Source: Bacillota bacterium (GTDB taxonomy: Bacteria > Bacillota > Clostridia > Christensenellales > Borkfalkiaceae). From it: 64,000 nucleotides of DNA. The stretch covers positions 32,555 through 96,554 of the forward strand of contig JAHZBZ010000007.1 of NCBI GenBank assembly GCA_019423125.1, read 5' to 3'. Each line of letters begins with the position of its first letter. The first letter of the stretch is position 1. The position numbers and the translations under genes were made by a program. Under the pieces are notes generated by a model, which was not told where the DNA came from, ran no database searches, and saw nothing but the letters and a program-made list of their open reading frames with translations. Shown piece after piece: positions 33,953 through 43,136 of this stretch.

Positions 33953-34682
33953 TGAAATGTTCTATCTCCTCCTTTGAATAGTTTTCTCCGAGCCGCTTGC
34001 CGCGGATCGGCTTTTGTTTGCGCGGATGCAGATAGGAATAATCTTTTCCGCTCTGCGTTATTTCCACGCCGTAGAGTTTCAGGTGCTCCTCGAACTCTTC
34101 CGGCGTAGCTGCTGCTTGTCTGCCTTCCTCGATCACTTCCCGCAGTTCTTCTTTCCACGAAGTGCCGCCTTTGAGAATGATGTGCCGTTCGTCACTTGTG
34201 CGCTTGTTCTCCGCTTTCTTCCGAAAGTCTAACGAGGAAAATCCGAACTCTTTTCCGATCTCGTTCGCCATATCTTTCAGCCTCGTATAATCCCCGTCGT
34301 TAAAATGCAATTTCCTTCCAGTAAGCGGGTGGACGGCATTGACCACGATATGACTGTGAACGGTCTGTGTATCCGTGTGTGTGGCTATGACGCACTCGCA
34401 GCCTTCAAACATCTTTTCCGCACAAGCCTTTGCATACTCTTGCACCATGAGCGGATCTGCTTTGTTTTTCCTATCGGGAGAGAGTTTGAAGTGGTAATAC
34501 TTTCTCTCGTCGTAGTCCGTATATTTCCCGAACCTCGCCGCCGTTTCTTTGAATTGCGCGGCATAATCCTCATCAATGAAAAGATTTTGCACGTCGATAT
34601 ATTTCGCCTTATCCTTTCGGGTAATGTAGCCGATAGCCATATCGGGCATGGCTTTGCCCGCCGCGACAGCTAATAAAGGCAT
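33633..34682 (-). CDS. mobA: MobA/VirD2-type relaxase
   Basis: 349 residues. The relaxase domain shows the histidine motif ATHTDTQTVHSHIVVNAV (about residues 101-118) for metal binding and a Tyr-rich N-terminal region (AIGYITRKDKAKYID) for the nicking Tyr. The C-terminal 100 residues are hydrophilic and overlap the nested MobB-like gene. GGGGGAG lies before the ATG. It follows mobC by one base. It should nick oriT and pilot the strand into a recipient using another element's secretion machinery, as no such genes are here. Confidence 0.9.
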   Translation of the reverse strand: MPLLAVAAGKAMPDMAIGYITRKDKAKYIDVQNLFIDEDYAAQFKETAARFGKYTDYDERKYYHFKLSPDRKNKADPLMVQEYAKACAEKMFEGCECVIATHTDTQTVHSHIVVNAVHPLTGRKLHFNDGDYTRLKDMANEIGKEFGFSSLDFRKKAENKRTSDERHIILKGGTSWKEELREVIEEGRQAAATPEEFEEHLKLYGVEITQSGKDYSYLHPRKQKPIRGKRLGENYSKEEIEHFIGEKRHGRNTRPAYAIAGDERERQAGNSDGIAERSVSDIEREIEQLDRTAEQAHRGYAFGYSDDGVRADGNNRESRAGNQSDGGKDGAAEREHRNASRKGGFDFCK

Positions 34683-34683
34683 A

Positions 34684-35025
34684 TCAGTCTCCCCCGATAA
34701 CGGAGAGCAACGCGCGGTACGCTCTCTTACACTCTGCCGCGGCGGACAAAATACTTTCCTTTTCGTCCGGATAGAAGTAGCAATTTCGCACCGCTTGATT
34801 TAAGTTATTTCCTTGCCGTTTGAGCTCCTGCAAAATCTCCCCGCCGTTTGCGATCACGGAAACGGGCTTGTTCGTCAGAGCGCGGATCAGAAAGTCTGTT
34901 CTGCTCAATCCGCTTGTCTTTACCTTCTCATCGATGATACGCCGTTCCCGCTCCGATACGCGGAAAGAATAAGTTATAGGTCTGTTTCGTTTTACTGTTT
35001 TCTTCTCGATTATTTTTTCCTCCAA
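34684..35025 (-). CDS. mobC: MobC-like relaxosome protein
   Basis: About 110 residues. The N-terminal half (RPITYSFRVSERERRIIDEK then VKTSGLSRTDFLIRAL) is a ribbon-helix-helix-like DNA-binding domain; the rest (LKRQGNNLNQAVRN) is the conserved MobC tail. Start is unclear: the annotated TTG at 35025 overlaps the GGAGG, so translation may really begin at an ATA or ATC a few codons later. It lies directly before mobA and after hairpins that may be oriT. Confidence 0.8.
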   Translation of the reverse strand: MEEKIIEKKTVKRNRPITYSFRVSERERRIIDEKVKTSGLSRTDFLIRALTNKPVSVIANGGEILQELKRQGNNLNQAVRNCYFYPDEKESILSAAAECKRAYRALLSVIGGD

Positions 35026-35045
35026 AGTTTTTTGTGTTTCCGCAA

Positions 35046-35125
35046 AGGGTATTAGGGGAAAGCATTTCCCCTAACGAGGCAAGCGTAGCGCGGCAAGTGG
35101 CTTGCCACTTGCGTACCTCGCCATT
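35046..35125. other. Candidate origin of transfer
   Basis: Two perfect inverted repeats lie upstream of mobC: TTAGGGGAAA/TTTCCCCTAA (35052-35074) and GCAAGTGGC/GCCACTTGC (35093-35112), the latter within an outer GAGG/CCTC pair. Inverted repeats next to mobC are the usual setting for nic. The rest of 35126-35649 is AT-rich with no supported gene. Confidence 0.4.
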
Positions 35126-35575
35126 ACGGAAATCGGCAGTCTGCTCCGCTTATTTAACAGGGTAAGGAACAGATTGCTTTTGTCTGTTTTGCTTTCCGTT
35201 TTTCGCCATTTGCTTGCCGCATCAGGGCGGTCTGATCGTCTGTCGATTGCTCATATTTTCCTCCATATACGATTTATTTTTTATCTTTACCCACGCTGAA
35301 AAGAGTGGGTAAAATGCTGTCGCTGAAAATTCCCTCCATATACCCAAGGACACGAAAATTCAAAAGTTTACGGTTTTGAAAATAATTTCACAAAACTTTT
35401 ACACAGAGCGGTAAACTTTCTCTCAATAGGGAGGCAAAAAGCAAGCCCAAAATACAACCCACTTTGAAAGTTTTTATTAAATCCCTTCAATAGGTAGCCA
35501 AGTAAGAGGGCGAAATAACTACACTTTTCCGAAAGTTCCACAAACTTCTCATTTGACGCGAGGTCAGAAAACAAA

Positions 35576-35612
35576 ATCAGCTTATTCTTTTAGCGAATAA
35601 ACTGATCTCCAA
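35576..35612 (-). terminator. Terminator after the winged-helix gene
   Basis: Minus strand ATCAGTTTATTC / GAATAAGCTGAT stem, one mismatch, then TTTGTTTT. Confidence 0.7.
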
Positions 35613-35649
35613 ACGGCCGCCTCTGCGCCCGATATTCGGTTGTCCGTGT

Positions 35650-36246
35650 TTATTTCTTTTTCCTCGATGAGGGGAATATGTACTCATATTCGTCTTCCTC
35701 GTCGAACAGGTCGCTTTCTATATCCGCCTCTTGTACGTTCTTGAACTCATCTTCGGGAGAGGTGCAGCCGTTCTTTCGCGCCCGTTCGTTGAGCGCACGG
35801 GAAGGGCCGTCGCAGCCGAATACTTCTTCATAGTGGAAGAACAGATAATCGTCGCGTACCGTCCAATAGCCTTTCCAATCGAAGTCACGCAGTTTCATGG
35901 GGTTGGCGGGATCGTATATCTTGTCAATGCAAGGTTCTTTCCCCGTGAGCCTGCTCTTATCTCCCGTATAGATATACTTGCTTGCCTTCTGTACGCCGCT
36001 CTCGCCATAGACGGGGACGCGCCGAATGATATTCTCCGCTTCCAATTCCTTTAAGAGCTTTTGCATGGTACGCTCGGAAACGTGGAAGGCAGAAGCAATG
36101 TCGGCAACGCGCATACAGCGGCCGCTCCTGCGGCGGAGATAATAGATGAGAATGTTTTTCCTTTGTTTCGGCGTGGGTTTACGGAAGTGTTCTTTGCCGT
36201 CTTTGTCCACGAAACGGAAACAGCCATAGAGGTGTTTACGCGCCAT
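35650..36246 (-). CDS. Winged-helix DNA-binding protein of the mobilizable element
   Basis: 198 residues from the ATG at 36246 (GAGGGG upstream). RCMRVADIASAFHVSERTMQ then KLLKELEAENIIRRVPVYGE is a clear winged helix-turn-helix. The C-terminal part is acidic (SDLFDEEDEYEYIF). The placement before mobC suggests a regulator or a replication initiator for the circular form; no replication origin is obvious, so I leave the role open. Confidence 0.65.
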   Translation of the reverse strand: MARKHLYGCFRFVDKDGKEHFRKPTPKQRKNILIYYLRRRSGRCMRVADIASAFHVSERTMQKLLKELEAENIIRRVPVYGESGVQKASKYIYTGDKSRLTGKEPCIDKIYDPANPMKLRDFDWKGYWTVRDDYLFFHYEEVFGCDGPSRALNERARKNGCTSPEDEFKNVQEADIESDLFDEEDEYEYIFPSSRKKK

Positions 36247-36345
36247 AAAGCCCCTCACTCTAAATCAAATTTCACCCTATAATTTTAGCATAAATCCTGC
36301 GAAAGTGCAAAGGGGAAAGGATGTAAGCGAAAATTCGTTTTATAT

Positions 36346-36396
36346 AAAAAGCCCGTTTTTGAGCGGTTACAGCCAAATAACCGCCCGAAAACGGGC
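36346..36396 (-). terminator. Terminator after the GLUG surface protein
   Basis: Minus strand GCCCGTTTTCGGGCGGTTA ... TAACCGCTCAAAAACGGGC, then TTTTTA. It separates this gene from the winged-helix gene; 36247-36554 otherwise shows nothing. Confidence 0.8.
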
Positions 36397-36554
36397 AAAA
36401 AATAATTTTTGAAATTTTTGTGAAACTTTCAAAAAAGGGGCCTTACATCGTTTTCAAAACACCGCGAGATTGCTTTTTATACAACCACAAAGCCATCCTC
36501 TTTTTGATGTTTACAGAATGGAACAAATCAGTCTCGGCGGCACGAAATTACTGA

Positions 36555-39500
36555 TTATCCATTATAACCATATATGCCGCTTGAGACATATTGTGCTTGA
36601 TTATGGGTATGAGTTTCTTTCCACCATAGGATACCGGTTGTCCATGTTACCGTTTTCAACACGCCCTTATCTACGCTGCCCGAACATGTGTTACCGGAGT
36701 ATGTACCATAATTGCTGCCGATAATTTGACCGATTCTTGGCTGTAAAACTCTGCTGTCTCCTTCATTTCCGCAACTGACATATCTCAAAGTGGCATAATT
36801 CTTGTTATTCGTCACTTTACCATAGTTAATACCCACAATGCCACCTACAGAATATTGGTTCGTGCGTTCAATTTCATCCGGCGAATATCTTGCCGATAAT
36901 AATCCTTCAACTTTACAACCCGTTACAGTTCCAGAACTTGCGTTATAACCTACAATGCCACCTTTGTGACCGTACCCGTCGAGAGAATATATCTGTACCG
37001 AACAATTATTGATTTTTCCGTTGTTATATCCGGCTATTCCTCCAGAATAAACATTTGGCGCGAAGAAGCACATGTTAAATTTGCCGGATTCATAAGTGCA
37101 GTTCGTTATAGTACCATAGTTCTTTCCCGCTATCATTCCGACATAAATCGTTTTTGTCGTATCCTGACCCATTTGCTTATATGTATTCGTGCCACCTTCG
37201 TACAATTTAAGATTTTTAATGGTTCCTCGGTTGATTCTGAATAATCCATAATACGAATCTATCGTCGAACCGTCGGTAGGCATAACTAAATTTAATCGTC
37301 TGATCTGATAGCCGTTGCCGTCAAACACGCCATAAAATGTTGCGGGAATCAATTCCCACCAAGCATCCCAGTAATAATTTGTTTCCGTTTGTTTCATTAA
37401 AATGTCGCTTGTCATTTTGAAATTATAGTCCAACCGACTATTTTTCACGGCTTTTCTCATATTATTGAGGTGTCTGTAACACGACAAAGTGAACGGATTG
37501 CTTGCCGAACCGTCTCCTCCGCCAAAAAGATTATGAACCTGTGCAGAGTAATTGCAGTTGTAAGAATATGTGCTGTTTACCGCAGTCACAACGTCCAGTC
37601 TGTCTATGGTTATAGTGATATTCCCGATTCCGCTATACCCCATTGTATTATAATTCGATTGGATGTCCTCAGTGATATAGTTTACTGCTTTATAATTTGA
37701 AATACTTCTTGTGAAAGAAGCTTCTTTCCCGCCGACAGATAAAGTATAATGAACTGTCTTTACATATTTGGGGACAGAAACGGAAAATCCTAACGTTGAC
37801 TCCATATTTTTTGTAATAACGTTCAACTTGTCGGCAAAGTCAGGAATCAATTTTAAACTATGATCGTATGACGCTTCATTATTATATTTCGCGTATACGG
37901 TAATACCGGAACCTCTGACCGGCGTAGATGAGGGTATGTTTAATACCCCGGACTGATTAACAGAAATATCATATCCACCGAAATAGTTATGCACATCATC
38001 TTCGCTGTAATAGTTTGTATCGACGACTATGCCGTTTACCAAAAATTCCAATATATATGACGTTCCTCTCGGGGCATAAATTTCTCGATCATAGGTTATA
38101 TAACCGTTTCCGAATTTTCCGCCGGAGATTTGCCATTGGTATGCTTTCGATTCCCTGTTGATAGTGACAGAAGCAGTGTCTTTCTTATCCGAAATTATCG
38201 CAATATAGTAAGTCGTATTCGGAGAAAACGACATAATATATTCTCCGTCAACATAACTGTAGCCGTTTGTGATCGGATCAAAATTTTGGTTTAAAACTTT
38301 GTATCTTAAATCATCTGTTTCAGTTCCCGAAACAGTCTGAACATATCGACCGCCAGTCGAACCTGTGCGAAACTCATAATAACTGTAATTGCTCAGCAAT
38401 TCTAAACTTTTCGGATTACCTTCCGTGATCGTCGGAATTTCTGCAATATTTATGCTGATGTCTGATTTTGAACTGCCAGTTTTATTATGCAGAACGATAT
38501 AATAACTTTCATCGTCCGGAAAAGGATATGAAATCTCATTCGTTTCGGTAATAGAACCGTATTCATCATATAAAATGAGCCCATCATCCCCTTTAATATA
38601 AAATCCGCTGATAACAATGTTTGCATTGCTTGTTGTGAGGCTTGTTACTCCGGACAATTCATTTGTTTTTAACAAATAATATTCATTACCGGGGATGTTC
38701 ATACCTGTAAGGTTTGTACTTGGTGTTACCGAAATGGGAGTATGGATTCCTTTCTCATTGCCTGCGATAGTTATATCAATTCTTTCACCGCTTCTAACCG
38801 AAACATCTATATCAAAATTTTTGCCGTGATAAGTTTGACCGTTCACAATGACATCCACATTCGAATCTGTATCAAATTGTATATTATAATCACTGGCAAA
38901 TTCAGCATCAAAAGTAAATTTATCTCCACCTTCTGGCAACAAATAGATATCGCTTGACTCGTCAAGCGTAAGTGTTTTCGTTTCTTGTTCTCTTAAAGAA
39001 TCGCTAATGATGGTGCTTCCTGCAGCAACGACCTCATCATTATTTGAACTCACGATCTGTAAACCTAATTGGTTGGTAAAGCGAGTGTGGTTCGGAATTT
39101 TTCCATTTAATGCGGAATGTCCGATTGAAAAATACGCCGTTACATTGTCGCCTACGCCGTACCATATACTTTTTTCTGTCCCTGAATCTACGACTAAAGT
39201 AGCGGTCTTGGTTAGTACAGGATTTCCTTTTTCGTCTTTATAATATTTTAATTGGTCGTCTCTGTTTTGATAATAACAAGTTGCTGTTAGTTTGTTTTCT
39301 GTAGACTTAATTTCTCCTTCAACAGCATTATATGTATCAACAGCAAAATCAATCCATCCTTTGCCCAATGACACAGTCGAGTAAATTTGACCTAATACTG
39401 ATGTAACCGATCCGACAACAGGCACCGCATCAAAATAACCTAACCAATAGAACACGCTATCGGCAATATTCCAACCTAAATCTGCTCCATTAAATTCACC

Positions 39501-40290
39501 ATATTCACGATATTTTCCTTGATAGGAATAATCAAATCCAGTGAAATAGGAACCGTAATCATTGTATGGATCATATCCGCTATCACCTCTGTTAAGCGAT
39601 TGCTCGTTGAATAGTGAAGCTCCAAATGAAACGTCTTTAAGGTAATAGTCTTCGGTCATACCATATTCCAAAGTGTGAACAAATGTATAATTTTCCATCT
39701 TTGAAGGATATGGAACTACACATGAATCGGTAAGTTGACCGTAAGAGAGGTAAAACCCATGAAACATTTCCGCTTCGGCATTATTAGTGAGTCCTACATA
39801 TTTATATTGAAAGATAGGTGTCACTTCAACTATTACACGATCAATAGTGCTTGTCAAATCTGTATTAGTTGTTATGTCAAAAACCATAACATTGGATAAA
39901 TAATTTTGATTCGCCTTTTGCTTTGTATCTATGAAATAACCATATTCATCTCCCATTTTCAAAATTTGTCCAACATTAAAAAAATACTCTTTAGGAATAA
40001 TAGACACAATGGGATCATCCTCATTTAAACCACTCAATTCAAAGCCGCCGTTATCTTTTGAATTAACTGCAGCCTTCGTTGCATGCAATTTATTTGGATA
40101 ATCCCGAATAGTCAGTCCTTCATAACCAATAATATAATCGGAATCCAAAGAAGAGTACTCTTCAGTTTTCACGTCTGCGCTTGCCGCGAAAACGGTATTT
40201 CTTTCTTGTAAAGTAATGCATATAGCAACAAATACTAAAACTGTAAGCAATAAAACAAGTTCTTTTTTTGTTTGCTAATATCTTATTCAT
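36555..40290 (-). CDS. Large secreted GLUG-repeat protein with frameshift in signal peptide
   Basis: About 1245 residues. The long frame from 40250 lacks a proper start, but the ATG at 40290 (GGGAG upstream) reads MNKILANKK and joins it if one A of the A7 run at 40263-40269 is skipped. The joined start, with ELVLLLTVLVFVAICIT and a cleavage-like FAASA, is a good signal peptide. The centre is Ser/Thr/Tyr-rich beta structure. The C-terminal 250 residues have GLUG-type repeats (GTIKNLKLYEGG, AGKNYGTITNC, AGYNNGKINNC, VGINYGKVTNN). Role: surface or secreted adhesin-like cargo. The frameshift may be real, a phase switch or a sequencing error. Confidence 0.75.
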
Positions 40291-40343
40291 AAAATTATTC
40301 TCCCGTTATAAATATTTCAAATAAATATAAGTTATAAAAACGT

Positions 40344-40589
40344 TTAATTATTGTGCTCTTTTTCTTCCAAATCTCTGATTTTTTTATCTATGTATTTGCA
40401 AATAAAGATACATAACAGTATAAGTCCAAGCGCAATCCCGAACAATATTAGGCTTACCCACCATACAGCAGGCATAGCAACAAGAATAATTACTGCCAAC
40501 AATAAAAATACTGTCGCTGCGATAGGCATCATTACACCTAAAATCTTACGATTTAATTTATATATATCTAATAATGAATATGTTTTCAT
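40344..40589 (-). CDS. Small two-helix membrane protein
   Basis: 81 residues with two membrane helices (ILGVMMPIAATVFLLLAVII and WWVSLILFGIALGLILLCIF) and a charged C-terminal tail (KKIRDLEEKEHNN). GGAGG lies seven bases before the ATG. It leads the operon with the GLUG protein and is of unknown function. The DNA from 40590 to 41146 holds the element's right end with small inverted repeats and no gene. Confidence 0.75.
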   Translation of the reverse strand: MKTYSLLDIYKLNRKILGVMMPIAATVFLLLAVIILVAMPAVWWVSLILFGIALGLILLCIFICKYIDKKIRDLEEKEHNN

Positions 40590-41161
40590 ATCAGACCTCC
40601 TTGTTTATATATTCTGAAAGTAAGTTCATATAAAATATATTATTTGCAAAAGCATACTTTATTTTATCCTGATGAATTATATATCATAGTATAATCTCCT
40701 GATTTGTTAATTTAACAATCGTGAAATAATTACGTTTTTAATTTACACGTTTTGCCCGCATGAACAGAATGTTGTCTCACAAAAGAGTCTTGGTCTGAAA
40801 AACAAAGTAATTGCAACACGCCGAAAGATTAGGCGAGCGCAAGGAGTCTGCGTTTAAGAGGGTTAGCAGCATGCTGTACGCATATGCGAACTCATGTCCC
40901 GAAAAGAAGGCGCTAGCGCGCCCGATGGGGGAGGGAAGATGTACATTCCCCAAAATTTAGATTTAAGAAAATAAACCGTGTTTAACTATTGCAAATAGTA
41001 TAGCACATTTTGCTCTTTTATTGCAAGTAAAAGCAGATATTGATTGTAAAATTTATAATAAAAAATAGGTTAATTGGAAAGCCGTAATCCGAAATTGGGT
41101 TACGGCTTTGGTCTACATTGAGTTCGGCGGCTTTGAGTATTTTATGTTGTCCATTTGCGCA

Positions 41162-42040
41162 GATTACATTTGTAGTCAAAATGTATTCTTCTCTCGCCCG
41201 TGAGCGAGCGGGGGCGGCTTTATTCTTGTCTAATTTTTCCTGTACCTCGTAAAATAAAGCGTCGTCAATGATTTGCGGAATGCCGTGGGGTATTTCCATA
41301 TCCTTAAAGGTATAGACACCTATATATCGCTTATTCCGTAAAAGAGCGGTCAAAGAATTTTTATTGAACGATTTTCCCCGAGCGGTTTTGATATGGTTTT
41401 CATTAAGAAAACGATTGATTTCCGCCGTCGTTTCCCCCTCCGCATATCGCGTGAAAATTTCTACAACGAACGGGGCGATCTTCTCATCAATCGAGAAAGT
41501 TTTGTCGGGGTTGACCTTATATCCTAACGCAACGCCGCCACCCGTATAGAGGCATTTCTCGGCTTGTATCCAAATCCCACGCCTTATCTTTTGAGATAAC
41601 TCCGCAGAATAATATTCTGCCATGCCCTCCAAAACGGCCTCCATTAAAATGCCGCTTGCGTCATCTGAAATGTTTTCTCTTGCCGATATCACCCGCACAC
41701 CGTTCTTCTTCAAAATGTTTTTGTTGCTTGCGCTGTCGTAACGATTGCGGGCGAAACGGTCTAATTGATAGACGATAACATACTGAAAGTCTTTGCGTTT
41801 GCTGTCGGCAAGCATACGTTGGAACTCGGGGCGGTTATCGTTCGTACCCGTCATGGCACGGTCGATATATTCTTCCATAACGATATAGCCTTGCCGTTTG
41901 GCAAACGCATGGCATTCTTTCAACTGTCCCTCAATCGAGGTCTCATGTTGAGAGTGGGAGGAAAAGCGGGCGTAAATCACCGCTTTTTTCTCGGCAACAT
42001 CAGGGGTTTTGGTAGAAACAATCTTGTTAGAATTAGACAA
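41162..42040 (-). pseudogene. N-terminal half of the interrupted serine recombinase
   Basis: The frame starts at a TTG (42040) with AAGGAGG six bases upstream and has YARFSSHSQ, DRAMTGTNDNRPEF and YQLDRFARN, then the recombinase domain up to YILTTN. There the mobilizable element's right end begins; the frame runs on for about 48 unrelated codons to 41018. The missing zinc ribbon and tail are at 30566-31286. Before insertion the gene would have encoded about 530 residues. Confidence 0.8.
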
Positions 42041-42068
42041 AATTTGCCTCCTTTTGAGGAGGCAAATT
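42041..42068 (-). promoter_or_regulatory. Hairpin hiding the recombinase ribosome site
   Basis: AATTTGCCTCC / GGAGGCAAATT, 11-bp perfect stem with a six-base loop. The minus-strand GGAGG before the TTG start is inside the stem, so translation would be blocked when folded. Confidence 0.6.
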
Positions 42069-42087
42069 ATTGAGAGCCTCCTCGTTT

Positions 42088-42684
42088 TTAATTTTTATTT
42101 ACTTCATCTTTTATCCTCATCAATTCTCTTTGAATCCGAAGAAGTAAAAGAGTGAAATATTCTTGTTTGTCGATTTTTTCTGTTTTTCCGTCTAATGTGA
42201 TTGTCTGTTCTTTTACATCTCCTCCTTTGCTGAATATATAATCATTAAGAGATTCCAACAAGTTTTTTGAGCTATCAGCGAGTAGCAAATTGATTAACTT
42301 CTGCGCTTTCTTTTGTTCAGTGGTTTTCCACTTAGGCTTAAAATATTCATAGACACTCGCGTCAAATGAAATAGGATATCCCTTATTTTCATCCAACTTA
42401 TTGAGAGCGGTATCGTTTAACCCCGTTTTGCGGCTTATCGCTTTGGATTCAACATCAAGGCTTTCCGAATCGGTGTTGCCTATAAGATAATCGGCCGAGA
42501 TGTTTAGGGCGTCGGTAATCCGTTTCAATATTTCAACGTTCGGCAAGCGGTCTCCGCTTTCGTATCGAATAAGGCCCACCCGAGATATGCCTGTTTTCTT
42601 GCTGAACTCCTCCTGACTCATGTTTCGCTCTTTTCTGATAGCTACCAGCCGTGCAGGAAAAATTTGTTTCACGTTCGCATCCAT
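42088..42684 (-). CDS. Cro/CI-type repressor
   Basis: 198 residues from the ATG at 42684 (GGAGG ten bases upstream). The N-terminal 65 residues are a classic XRE helix-turn-helix: RLVAIRKERNMSQEEFSKKT then GISRVGLIRYESGDRLPNVE. The C-terminal part is helical (KKAQKLINLLLADSSKNLLE). It precedes the split recombinase and faces the primase operon, like a phage or element lysogeny switch. A GAAACCG/CGGTTTC inverted repeat at the rightward promoter is its likely operator. Confidence 0.85.
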   Translation of the reverse strand: MDANVKQIFPARLVAIRKERNMSQEEFSKKTGISRVGLIRYESGDRLPNVEILKRITDALNISADYLIGNTDSESLDVESKAISRKTGLNDTALNKLDENKGYPISFDASVYEYFKPKWKTTEQKKAQKLINLLLADSSKNLLESLNDYIFSKGGDVKEQTITLDGKTEKIDKQEYFTLLLLRIQRELMRIKDEVNKN

Positions 42685-42720
42685 TTTGAAAACCTCCAAA
42701 AAATTTTTGAAAAATTTGCT

Positions 42721-42757
42721 GAAACCGCTTGACAGAATTTCGGTTTCGTGATACAAT
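42721..42757 (+). promoter_or_regulatory. Rightward promoter with repressor operator
   Basis: TTGACA (42729-42734), 17-base spacer, TACAAT (42752-42757). GAAACCG (42721-42727) and CGGTTTC (42741-42747) form an inverted repeat around the -35 box. Confidence 0.75.
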
Positions 42758-42876
42758 GATGTCGCCGTTTGGAAATTATATCCTGTTTTTGTTCCGACAG
42801 TAAACAATTTCCGATAAACTTTACGGCGGTTATTTTTTGCCGCCGAAAGTCTCCGTTTGGTTTTGTTACGAGCATA

Positions 42877-42905
42877 TTATACCACTAATATACTATTTTG
42901 TCAAG
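42877..42905 (-). promoter_or_regulatory. Leftward promoter of the repressor
   Basis: TTGACA (42900-42905), 17-base spacer, TATAAT (42877-42882), full consensus. It faces the rightward promoter, so the two leaders overlap by about 100 bases. Confidence 0.85.
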
Positions 42906-42959
42906 GGATTTTTCAAACTTTTTTGAAAAATCCAAAAAAATTTGAAAGGAGGTGAGAGT

Positions 42960-43124
42960 ATGGTTGAATGGATATTGAACACCGAACAAATCGAGCGTAT
43001 CGCTCGGGCTATCTGTATGGATATTCCGCAGTATATCAGCGAGCATTCCGAAGAATTTGCCTTGTATTTAGAGTCGGAACAAAACAAGTCGGCCAACGAC
43101 GAAGATTCAAACACTATTATTTAA
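42960..43124 (+). CDS. Small acidic element protein
   Basis: 54 residues (MVEWILNTEQIERIARAICM and on), acidic and helical, with AAAGGAGGTGAG directly before the ATG at 42960. It is first in the rightward operon, 12 bases before the primase gene. I do not recognise a family. Confidence 0.65.
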   Translation: MVEWILNTEQIERIARAICMDIPQYISEHSEEFALYLESEQNKSANDEDSNTII

Positions 43125-43136
43125 GAAGGAGAGAAA

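Larger units (their letters stand above)
31290..41161. mobile_element. Tn4451-like mobilizable element inside a recombinase gene
   Basis: The ends carry the 15-bp inverted repeat TGCGCAAATGGACAA (31290-31304) and its complement (41147-41161), the expected half-sites of a palindromic serine-integrase attP. Inside are a TnpX-type recombinase next to the left end, TnpW, MobA with nested MobB-like gene, MobC, a winged-helix protein, a GLUG surface protein and a small membrane protein. Both sides carry complementary halves of one recombinase gene. The exact crossover bases cannot be fixed by eye. Confidence 0.75.

Noticed and set aside
35368..35574. 68-residue minus-strand frame
   Set aside because: No ribosome site; lies in AT-rich DNA beside a terminator; sequence looks random.
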